Shown: piece by piece, positions 1 through 11,800 of the stretch
Position numbering within the stretch: the first letter of the stretch is position 1
Layout of the letters: each line of letters opens with the position of its first letter
NCBI GenBank assembly: GCA_028564675.1
Contig: JAOVVO010000153.1
Location: 62,001-126,000 of the forward strand
Source of the DNA: Onchocerca lupi
Taxonomy: Eukaryota; Nematoda; Chromadorea; Rhabditida; Onchocercidae
Reading direction: 5' to 3'
DNA: 64,000 nt
The notes under the pieces: generated by a model
What the model saw: the letters and a program-made list of their open reading frames with translations, nothing else
The model's database searches: none
Told to the model about the DNA's origin: nothing
Translations under genes and position numbers: made by a program

Positions 1-2263
1 GCAAAAGTTTGACTTTAATATGTGGAAAAATTTCACGCAATTTACTTTTGAACGGTATGAATGATAAAAAAAAAAAAAGAAGAAATGAAATGAAGAATGT
101 TAGTACAAATTATAGCGAACAGTTTCATTGCCAATACTTCAAATTTAATTTTGATAAATGTTTCTAAGTTATATCAGCAAGATATAACTTGCTTCTCTTT
201 CCGACCCGATAATTTTACACTTTAGTAATCAAGTAGATTCTCCGAAAAGATCATGATCTTGATCGATGGATCTCAAAATCTCTCTTCTTGCTTCTCTGAA
301 GATTATCACTTTGTAAGAATCCTATATTCTAGAAAAGAAAAAGAAAGTCATTTCTTGATGATACTTAAAGCTTACGAATCTTCTGAAATTATTCCTGTAG
401 CAGTGTAGAAGCAATTAATACTTATATATTGCGGTAGGAATTAAGCTCACCGATAATTTCCCGAATTTTAGGCTGATTTAAAACAGAAACTTGAGATGAT
501 ATTATTTATGAAAAAGTAATGATTTTTGAAAAAGTTTGAAGAAATTCGAAATAAGAGCAGCATTTACCGAGCTCATAAATTTTGCCAACAAAATAAAAAA
601 TAAAGAAATAAAAAATGAAGAACAAAAATTGAACTGCATGGATGTATATTTCACAGATATATGGTTTAGGTCAAATTTGATTAGATAATTTAAAATTCTT
701 GCGATTTAAACAACAAAATAAACAAAAGTCATTGAGCACAAGAATATTGAATCTTTCCGAAAGACTAAGAAAAATTCATGACATTAGTAATAAATCAATT
801 TTTCAGTATTTTTTTTATCAAGTTGTTAAGAGATATTTTAAGAACTTCATAATAAATGCGTGATAAAAATCGTGTCATAATTTGTTTGGAACATTCTCGA
901 ATACTTACTTATCAGACATAACTTCAAATTAACTAGACAAACAGTATGATGAAGAGTTGTTTTCTGAAGATTTTACCTTTTTATTATTTTAGACAAACAA
1001 TAAGTTCATTAAATTTTTTGGGATAATTTTCAGTGAGTCATTGAGAATTTTTCTCATATGTATTTTTAGGCAAATGAATCGTAATTTTCATCATTCATGT
1101 TCAATGAATCATGCAAAAGAATCATAATTCAAAGATGCGCTAAGGCAATTAAAAAGTAAAAAAAAATGAGGAATTTATGTCAGTTGATTTATCGAACTTA
1201 TTATCCTTGATGTCATAGCATGAGAAAATTGAAGAATGATTGGGAAAAAATGCCATAATTAATAGCATAAATGATGTCAAAACTTCAAATGAACTGAAAA
1301 TGATTCAAAGAAAAGTGTTCGAGAATTCTTGATGATTTTTAAAAAGTCCTATTGATAATTTATTTTTCCAATCATCTTCACGTACACAAATTGCTAGAAA
1401 AAAAAGAAAAAGAAAAAAGTGGAAAAAGTAGAAAAACAAAATTAATTTATCCAACAAAAATTATCCATTTTTTGAGTATTTATTCTTCATAACACTAATA
1501 CTGTCAATTTTTTTTTTATAAATTTCAAACATTGCTCATATAAAGTAATGTATAATTTGCACTGAATTCGAAAAAATTTCAAACAAATATGATTTAATCT
1601 TACTCCTAAGCAGGATAGAGAATATTTATCAAGATCGGAACTTTCAAACTGTAAATATGTACAAAAATACTTAACGAGAATTTAAGACCGAATATTTTAA
1701 TATGACGCTGTGTAATTATAACTACATGATATTAAAGTGAAGAATTCAACATAACGAAGGCAAGAGTTATCATCCTACGTCATTATCAACTGATAAGAAT
1801 AATTGAAAACGGAATGCATAATGTGTAATGTAATTTATCGAATGGTGGTGTCAAATATATAATAGAAATAGTTAACACTGAATATTATTTAAAATTAGAA
1901 TTTAATAGATTTGAACGAATCATGATGAATTATTCATAGTTTAATCAGTTAGTGACAAGGTGGAGCAATTTTTGTTTGATAGTTGAAAATCCATCTATCT
2001 GGTATATTATATTTACTAATTGTTTTATGAATTATTTTGATGACGCAATTAAATTCGCAATTATTTGAAACAAATTTATTCCACATTTCTGTATATTAGC
2101 TATTAAAATTTAAGAAATTCAGAAAGATTTGAATAGAATTTATTTCTTTTTCTATGAAACAATTCTTTTTAAAATGGAAATATAAAATGAAATAAAAAAG
2201 AGAAGTATAAACAATGTTAAAATTTAAGGACGTGATTAGTCTAATAAAATGAATTAATCCAAG

Positions 2264-2300
2264 GAAATAAATTAGGCCAATGAAGTAAATTAGGCCAAGA
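2264..2300. repeat. 18-bp tandem duplication
   Basis: Two copies of a unit containing AAATTAGGCCAA lie head to tail (…AAATAAATTAGGCCAATG, then AAGTAAATTAGGCCAAG). This is a short local duplication with no evident function. Confidence 0.6.
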
Positions 2301-2392
2301 AAGTAGCATTACTACTTTTCAACATCAAAAGTGCTCGTTCGTTAATGCTCGTTACTGATTAAGAATAAATACATGTTATGAATTTACAAACA

Positions 2393-2531
2393 GGCGACAA
2401 AGTCCCGTACCGGGAGAGAGAGAACTGGCCAGCTTGGCTAAAAATATGCAAATTGAGGCCAATTCTTCCCTCATATCCTTCCCATCCGACTCTTGACGGA
2501 CATTTATTCTTCTCCCGGGACTTTTGACTCC
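2393..2531. repeat. 139-bp segment bounded by GC-rich inverted repeats
   Basis: The left arm (about 2393-2418) has the core AAAGTCCCG-TAC-CGGGAGAG. The right arm (about 2510-2531) reads TCTCCCGGGACTTTTGACTCC, which in reverse complement contains AAAGTCCCGGGAGA. The arms enclose about 90 bp that is less AT-rich than the surroundings. This is the form of a small MITE or a fold-back element, but I see no clear target-site duplication, and a structured promoter element is also possible. Confidence 0.5.
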
Positions 2532-5500
2532 TACATTATTACTATATTCTAGAAATTGCCAACTTCATGTCAAAATTTTAATCGGACCAGTCTATTACTC
2601 ATTCAAGCGTTATCTCTTTCTCTTCTTCCCTCCTACTCTTCCATTTTCCAAATTATTTTCGCAAAAATTTGATAGCAAAAGAATTCGGATGCTTTGAAAT
2701 GTGGCGCAGTGTTGTTTAATTTTAAAATGATCGAAATGTTATCGAATATTTTACTTTGATAACTTTCTTCCGTCAATGTAAACTCATCGAATAAAGAAAT
2801 AACTCTTTGCAGGTTTTTCCTACTTTCAAGTTTTTTCAAACAGAGTTATGAATGAAATCCATTTGAAGGAGGCATTATTGCATGATTATATTGCATTTTT
2901 GCACTTTTACCGTAATTTCGTATTCGATCATTTAAATTTTAAATGGAAGCTTGATTAAAAGTCAAAGACCAGAAATTGATCTTAATCGTTTAAAAAAAAA
3001 AAAAAAATGACAAATTTGAAATAACGTAATTGCGTTGAGTGTTTTAATGCAACAAAAAGAATTCACAACTATATGAGTACCTTTGGTTTTTAAAGAAGAA
3101 TTAATAACATTCATGAAACATAGCAAAGGTCATCATTTGCATGACCCACCAGGAATTAATATTCTATCAGATTAATTTCTCCACATAAAATATGACCTGA
3201 AAATTGATAAGAGAAGTTGATAAAAGTTGATAAAATGTGAGCTAAAGTTAATAATAGATTGACCTTTCTAAATGTACGTTGGAAAGGTCAATGTATTATT
3301 GCTTTCTTTCTTTTTTTTTATTATATGTATTGTTGGCAATTTGAATGAAGACTTTGGTCACTACTTAATCGTCAGCAAGGATCCGAAATGAGCATGCAAT
3401 TAAGAGATCTATTATTGCAAATTTAAGTGGCAAAGATCAAGTTGAAAAGAATGAACAATGCAAGATGCTGGCATAACGCATTTAGAAGAAAATGAATTTA
3501 TGATGAAAATTTCAAAATATTTCGAAATTGGCAAGCTGTAAAAGGTATGTCTTCTGAATGAATTGAATGAATGACGAGATGGGTCAATGCTAGCGAAAGT
3601 TTTTATTTTCAAAAGACGAAACAGATAAATTCGATGAAATCATTGTAATGATTTTCCTTGAATAGGAAGAGAAAATTTTCCTCAAATTTTTTGATATTTA
3701 TATAAAACTTCATAAAAAAAAAAAAAAAAGGAAAAAAAGAAAGATGGAGTGTCAATTTCATACTTTTTTATTTGAATCATTGCTGCACTTTTTGTTCATT
3801 CAAACATTTAATTGAGCTTTTAACAAATAACAAACTTTCAGCTATCATTTATTTACATTCTGCAGTAATTTCACTGATTGGAACAAAAATTGGATAATAA
3901 TCAAGAAATTATCGAAAGAAACAACTGCTTTAAAATATTGCGAAATAAAAAATAATTATTCAAAAAAAAAAAAAAATAAAAAAAAAATAGTGAAAAATTA
4001 AATGCTGCACTTGAAGGAGCGATTAGCGATTAAAATTTGAATGATGGCCGTCCCTCCTATAAAAATAGGCTAAGCTGGATTTTCGTGTGCATTTTGTTAT
4101 AATTCCATATTAAATTAATCAATAAAATTCATGAGTAGGAGGAAAAAAGAGTGGCAAGGAGAAGATGGGAATGATAGATGTGAAGCGAGTATTATAACAT
4201 TACTATGTAAATAAAAATGAAATGAAAGTTTTACCTAACTTATAAAAAAAGGCAAAAGAGCCTGAAAATAGGCTAGTACCATACTTAGTTGATCTTGCAG
4301 GAAATTCAGTTATCATGAAGCAACGATCACTTTAACAACATGAAATTATCAGGGATATAAGCTTCTTGAAAGCATAAAATAGAAATCATAATGGAAATAT
4401 CAATAGGTAAATTGAAACTCATAAATAAATCAATTTTTATTAGAAAGCATAGCCAAGAAGAAAAGTTGAAATCATTGATAAATCAACGAATTTGTATCTT
4501 GACTTATCATTCTAATTTTATTGTTAGCAACTGCCCTTATCAGCAAATGGCCTATATGTTGGCCCACGAATAAGATTACACAGAATGATAAACTTTTCAA
4601 CATTTTAAAATTTATGATATGTAGCGAAATGAAAGAAAGCATTTTGAAGTCACAATCATTGTATGTCAAATGATTGATTGACAATGTTTTTGTCAAAAAA
4701 TTAAAAAATTTCACAAATTTTGCTGAAATTCTAAAACGAGAACTGAATGTCAGAGTCAGAAGAAAGGTTGCAAAGGACAATAAACAAGCATTTTCCGCTC
4801 AAATGTAAATTGAATGATTCAAATCGAGACCAACAACCCGAGAAAGCAATCATTCCTTGCTTTTGTAAACATCAACCAAACACATTTACAATTCGTTCCC
4901 AACAAACCATCCAATCAACCATCATCAGAATTATTTAAATAACACATATGTTCAAACATATTGATTATTTATTTTAAACTTTCTTTCCAAATCAACATTC
5001 ATAAGAATGAACTAGTATTATAAATTAAACTATTAGGAAAACAAGAATTTTTTAATTTTGCGATTTTTCTTTCTATAGAATTCATTCACTTATGAAATTA
5101 GTTTGAAGCCGATAAATAGGGAGGAACTTAATCATTGAACAAATAAAATAGAATGATAGAATTTCATTTCTGTCCTGTTTTTCTTGAAAACTTCTCTTAA
5201 AACTGGAATTATTTCAAGAAAAATTTACTTACATTTGTGCCGCATCGCATAGTTTTGATGAAAATTTTAAATCACATCTTCATGTAACATTTAGATCAAA
5301 AATCAATATTCTGAGTGACGTTTGTTTTTAAATTAACTACTTGCTTATAGTTATCAAAACTGGATAAAGCTAAAAACCTGTTTATGCATACTTTTCGTTG
5401 AAAATAAGTGTAGTAACATTGATATTATCAAAGAAAAATTTTTTTTTTTTTGAATTAAATGTTGCCTTTTGATCGAAAAATCAATGATCCGAAAGATCTT

Positions 5501-8500
5501 TGTTGCAATTTCTTTCTATTTAGCTGTATTAGGCTATTATTTTACAAAGAAAAAAGCCAAAAAAGCCAAAGGACAGTTATGAGGCAACAAAAGCATATTC
5601 AATCGTTGTTGACAACCTGATGAAATAAATGCGTTGCTTAGGAACATTTTATTGATTCGATAAAACTATGCATTTCATTTCATGTTGATTCAATCGTTAG
5701 ATAAGTGCTTTGCACTTTTTAACTATTCAAAACTTTTTAGTTTTGATTCTAATAAATCTGTATGAAATGCATTTTTTTTTTTTTTTTTTTTTGATTTGAT
5801 AGTTGATAGATAGCTTTGTCTATGATTTCTTAAACTTTTAAATTGAATGAAACGGACAGCAAGACTTGAAATTAAGGAATTAATTTGCAAATGGTCAGTC
5901 TGAAATGCATTTTTTTCTAAAAATTTATTTTTAAATAAGGAAAAAATTTCAATATGATTGCAAATGAGTATGAAATTGTGGAATTTTAAGGATGGCAAAA
6001 AAATTTTGCTTTTCCGCTTTTTATTAAGCATTTTTAGAACATTGATTAGAAATAAATTCATATGTAAACTTTAATTAGAAATAAATTTGTTTAGGAAAAA
6101 CTATGGTTAGAAGTAAAAGTTGCTTAATTTGCTTAGAAATAACTTTTGTTAGATCTTCAATGAAAAATAGAAGAATGAAAACATCATCTAAAGCATTCCT
6201 TTGTTATCAAATGTGCCGTATCGCAAAATAATGTCACTCAAAAATTACAAAAAATGTGAAACTTTTTGGATGAATGGAAAGTTATTTCAATATTAAAAAA
6301 TTTCAGAGAACAAAATTCATAGGAAAAGATTTGGAGGTATAAGTTTTAGCTTCATTTTAAAATGGATTGCAAGAAGGAGCACGGATATGAGAAAAAAAGT
6401 TTTTTTTCAAGCACATTTATCAATTTTTTATCAAATTTGAAAGATGAAAAAGTTATTTGGCTGAAATATATTGATGTGAAATCGATTGAAATTAATTGCA
6501 ACTAAAAGGTTGGATTATTAAAGATTAGGTTGAATGTCGGGCAATTCACTTTTATAGCTTTCATCCTGAATTAAATCTTACTATATGCTTGATCGCATAT
6601 ATGTTATATTTTATAATTATTGCTACTGAATTACTCTTTTCTCAATTGACAATGATTTGAGCGCTTTTCACGTCATTTGACATTAGAAATTTCATTTAAT
6701 ACTGAAATCCTTGACCTTATTCCATATCTAAATATAAAATTATATTTGCATATAGATAGAGGATTATCGTAATATCAAAGGTTCTTTTTAGAATTTTTTT
6801 AGTAAGATTTAGAATCTGAAAAGTTTTTTAAATATATTTACAGATTACAAATAATATGAAATGATTTACTTAATTAATTTAAGTGGTATACAGATTTAAG
6901 AATGTTCTGTGCTTTAGTCATAAACATTGATACAAAATTAAAAGAACTTTTGAAAGAAATGGAATTTACAATGCATTATATTAAAATGTAAAATGAGGCT
7001 TGGCATTTCAAAACACATCATTTTTATTGAATTAATATTTGAAATCTCTAATGGAATATGGCATTTAGTCAAAAATCTTCAATCAGTACTATTTGAAATG
7101 TACGAAAAGACATTTTCAGTTCAAAATATTTGAGCAGAATCGATGGATGAATTGATTTCATAGGAAAATGAAAAATTATTTGGTTAGTTTTAATAGCAAT
7201 TTGTTTACAAAAAACAGTAACCTAAGAAAGGATATTTTATGGTATATCAATAGGATGTGTACTTTGAGAATGGGAACTATCAGATAGAAAACTTCATTGT
7301 AATCTTGACATTCTCCAATTGATTTTAATTATTAATGTTAATTGCATTTCTACTCTCGATTTTTAAAGATAATTCAAGAGAAACACGAAGAGTTTCAATC
7401 TAAATATTGTTTAAAATGAAACGCAAATCGAAGTGGACAGAAATGGAAGAATAGTTTTGAAAACTAAAAAACAGTAATTCATCCTATAAATATAAAAATA
7501 GTAATTCATCCTATTTTAAAAATAATTCACAAAAATTTCGATAAGATAAATTTGAGTTTTTAAAGGAAAAATATGACAAAAAAGATACATCGAAATGTAC
7601 TCACAGTAATTATCTAAGTTCCAATGTGGTTTCAAACATCGAAATTAAATCGCAACAAAACTACGGTGGTGGAGTACAAACTAGTAAAATTTGATTTTCG
7701 GTCGATTTAACAAATTTCTGATTAATCATTGCATAATACTGCCTTAAAGCCATCTGCTTAATTAAGTGCTATTTTAACAAGTTTAATTATGACAAATAAT
7801 TAAACAATAGTAAAAGAAAGTTCGTTATGCACAATTACTTTTAAATGAATAATTTAAAATTCTATATTCATTTTGCTAATATTTCACTATTTTTGCTTAT
7901 TAAGATATCTATGGAAGCAACAGATTTCTGCAAGTATCGTGAAAAGAGTAATTGTTGGTATAAATACGAAATTGTAAACTATAATTCAAAAATTATTGAA
8001 AAAATAGCAATACAGAAGATAATCAACCATAAAAACATTCAACTATGACAAAGAAGAATGGGATTTAAAATGACAAATATGACTCTAATTCAAAAAGCTG
8101 AAAATTTTTAAATTTTTAAAATCCAAGTTTAAGATGAGCCATATTTCTCAAATGTAATATTAAAATATGAGAAGGCATAAAGCAGAAAAAAATAAGCTAA
8201 CATCAAGCAATGCAGATTAAATAATAATTTTAAAGGGCAGTTTTGTAAGATTACTCTAAGAGTCAAATTGCTAAATCAGAGCTGTTCACATTCTTGTCAA
8301 GCAGAAAATTTAAACTTCTGGTTCATTTCGATAGCTAATGACCTTTCTAGCCATCGCACAATTCTTTCTATTTACCATTGTAAATAAAATTTTGTTTTCA
8401 GTAAAAGCAAAATGTTTTTGAACAAATCATATTTCAATGGAACGAAAACTGACGATATTTCACCGTATATATTCAAATAAAAACAAAGGACACAAATCGC

Positions 8501-8806
8501 ATTAAATATTTGTATATGTGAGAAAGAAATCATTTCTCGAAGTAATGTAAAATAGAAAACGAAATGTGACAATAAAAGAGAAACATTCATTCATACATTT
8601 TCTTCAAGAAATCGAAATTTCTAACATTGACCTTTTCTTCCTCACTTTTCCTTTCTTATCTAACTAATTAGTATTGGAATGGAATAAGACATTAGTTCCA
8701 AAATTTAAATTAACAATAAATGTAACCACTAAGATATTGAAAGATCGTTAAATTGAGAATCAATTTTGAATGGAAAGAGCTTGTTTGATAAAAGAGCTGT
8801 GGGAAT

Positions 8807-11800
8807 TTAAGGCCAAAAAAGTATTATTAATGATATTATTAATGGAAAGAATGAATGAACTTCTATCCGTAAACTACTATCTGGTTGTTTTTCATCGTGT
8901 ATCATCTCATCATTAGCTTCATCTCTTGCTCTAGTTAATTCAGCCGATGTTTCTTCATCACCAGGTGGTAGTATTTCACCAGCTATAAAAAAGGTTCATA
9001 GAAAATAATATTTAAAAATCTTTCTTTTGTTATGTTTCAAAATTTTAATTTTAAGATTATCATTCCATTCGATTAATCAGATTTTTGATTACTTCGAGGT
9101 ATAACTCTTTTCTAATCAAAAATAATTTGGCATGTTAATGTAGAAGTTTAAATTAACGTTGGGATCGAAATAGAATGTTAATTAAATTTTTGAATTTTAT
9201 ATTCACCTTTCATATCGTTAACTTCATTCTCTTCTTGACCATTCATTTCTTGTCCTTCAACTCCTTCGGCATATTCTTCGTTCTCTTCATTTTTATTTTT
9301 GTTTGTTCCATCTGAATCATCTTGAAATTGGTCATATTTGGCTTTGCTTATGCTATCTTTGGAGAGTTCATCGATTTCTTTACTTTCTCCATGTTGATTG
9401 AAATCAGATTTTGGCATATCTTCTTCCATTGCCTCACTTTCAGCCACTACTCCACAAGTTAATCCTGTGAAGCCTTCGTGGCAAACGCATTTTCCACACT
9501 CACAAGTACCATGTCCACTGCAAATTTTCTGAAAAAAAACGATAAAAATCTCAAAGAAATTGGATATATTGTTAATGAAGTTGAAATTAATCAAATTTCA
9601 AAAGTTTTTGCAAAAAAATCAAAGTTAATCATGGAGATATCAAAAATTCAGTTCGCACATACATGATTATTTTGGATCATTGTGCAAATATGAATATCTT
9701 ATAGATATTTTAAAAGAAATCAGATATAGATGATTTTTATAGAATTTAAAAAATCTCTAATATTTTCTTTAAAATTTACCCCTCCTTCTAGACATGGAGT
9801 AGTATCGAGCGAACATGAGCAATCATCTCCTGTATATCCTTCTTCACATAAACATTTGCCACATTTGCATTCACCTTGGCCAGCACACATTCTACCTTGC
9901 AAAGTTGGGCATGACATATTCTCGCATTCGCAAAATTCTCCACGAACCTAAAAAAGATTCATGAAAGAATTTCATGTCGAAATTAACTAAATTTAGTTGA
10001 TTAAAAAATTTGTCATTCTTAATTTCCATATGAAATAATAGACTTTTGCAGATCGAACAGTAACAATTTTCGAACTCCGCAATAAATACGTTCTTTACGC
10101 ATAAGTTTTTCAAAAGAAACGTAAACTTCAAAATTTTATTATCTCTAATAAGTAAATAAACTTGGAAATCCAAAAAAAAAAATCAATCGCTTGTCCATTT
10201 CTACACATTCAGCGTATATGATCAAACTTCCTCTTTTCCTCCTATCATGTTTTTCTAGTATTAGAAAGAATCTCAAAGTTCATGTTGCATAAGTCTGATC
10301 AATGAAACATTAATGAACTTACATGTTCGACGTTGCAAACACAACTACCGCATTTACATTGACCATTACCGCTACAAATTAAATCTTTCGGAGTTCTGAA
10401 AAAGCAAAGAATGTTTAATTTAGTATCTTCAAGATGATTATTTTACTGAGTTATTGAGCAAATAAGATTTATCATTTCATTGTGTGGGATAAATTTCTCA
10501 AAGTATGCAGATATCTTTTTGAATTCTAAGTAAACTTAATTGAAAAATGATTATAACAATATCGGTCCTTACTTTCTACACCTATTTTCCAATTCTTGAG
10601 CTGATGAAGCGCCATGCTTTTTCAGATCACATTCACAGTGATTTCCACCTTTACCATGTCGGCATTCGCAAACACCACAAATCAAATCTCCTGCTCCATA
10701 ACACAGTGGTGATTGTCTCTCCTGGAAAAATTTGCATAAATAATATGGATAAATTTTATTGAATATCTCATTCTTAAACATAGATCTTGAAACACCGTAT
10801 TTTTAATGTTTCAAACAATTAAAAATTATATTTGCGAATATTGCAGATAAGAAACAATGAATATTTTTTTTTCAAATATTGCATATCTCTTCTATACTTA
10901 TTTTACACCGGACAACACTAGGAACAGTTCAAGTTTCGAATTCTTCTACCGGCGCGACACAGCAACAGTTTGGAATTCAAAGGAACACAGCAGCAGCAAC
11001 AATCCGACAATTCAGTTGAACAGTATTCTCCTCTATCAGTGACAAAGGAAAGAATAATCCAGTGAACAATTTGCACGAATATTCTCTAATAATTGCTTGC
11101 AATATAAGCGATGAGTCCTTGTTCCGTCAATCAATAAAATTCTTCTCAAAAAAAATTTTTTTTTTCTGATTATAAATGATGACACATTTCATTGACATAT
11201 CTGACCCTGTAGAAGCATTAAAAAATAAAATTATGGAAAAATGCATTTTAAAAAGATGTGATAAAGGATAAATGTGAGATTCATTAAGTAAAAAAGTTTC
11301 GATTACCTGATTTTGTACTTTTTCACACTCACAACCACAAAATGGTGTAATATACATGGCGGAAACGGTCTGATAGCCATATGCGCCGATGGAAATCGCA
11401 ATATCGCCACCTGATTTGCATTCGTTCAACGATACTTTCGCGAAAAATTCGATTTGATCACCTATCGCGACATTTGGACATTGTCGTCCTTGTACTCTTT
11501 TTCTGAAAACATTTGGCGCAAATTTTTTAAAGCTCGAATATTTGAATCAATTAGTATTGGACAAGTGTGCAAATAAAACAAGCAGACTCAATTTTTAAAG
11601 AGCAAAAGTCTGATTTGACAATATTGGATATGTTTTATCAATTTTCATTTATTCAAACTGATAAAATGTATCCTGTTAAAAACAATGAATACTCTTAAAA
11701 ATTTAATTTAAATGAATTTCATCTTATGGCAGGAAAGGTTAAATATGAAATGTCAACTATTCCATGAGAATTACAATGTTTCAACAATTATATATTTGAT

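Larger units (their letters stand above)
1..8806. other. Gene-poor AT-rich region
   Basis: I see no supportable gene here. Open frames on both strands are short and made of Phe, Ile, Lys and Asn codons, as expected by chance in this composition. The region holds homopolymer runs (for example poly-A near 2990 and poly-T near 5775), an 18-bp tandem duplication at 2264-2300 and an inverted-repeat segment at 2393-2531, listed separately. The last part, just below 8807, would include the 3' untranslated region of the minus-strand integrin-like gene, but I found no clear AATAAA on that strand close to its stop. Confidence 0.6.

Noticed and set aside
9730..9951. 73-codon plus-strand open frame
   Set aside because: Antisense shadow of EGF exon 9.
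10857..11042. Open frame with CAG-type repeats in integrin intron 6
   Set aside because: Exons 6 and 7 already join at the correct length for the family; no splice or homology support.
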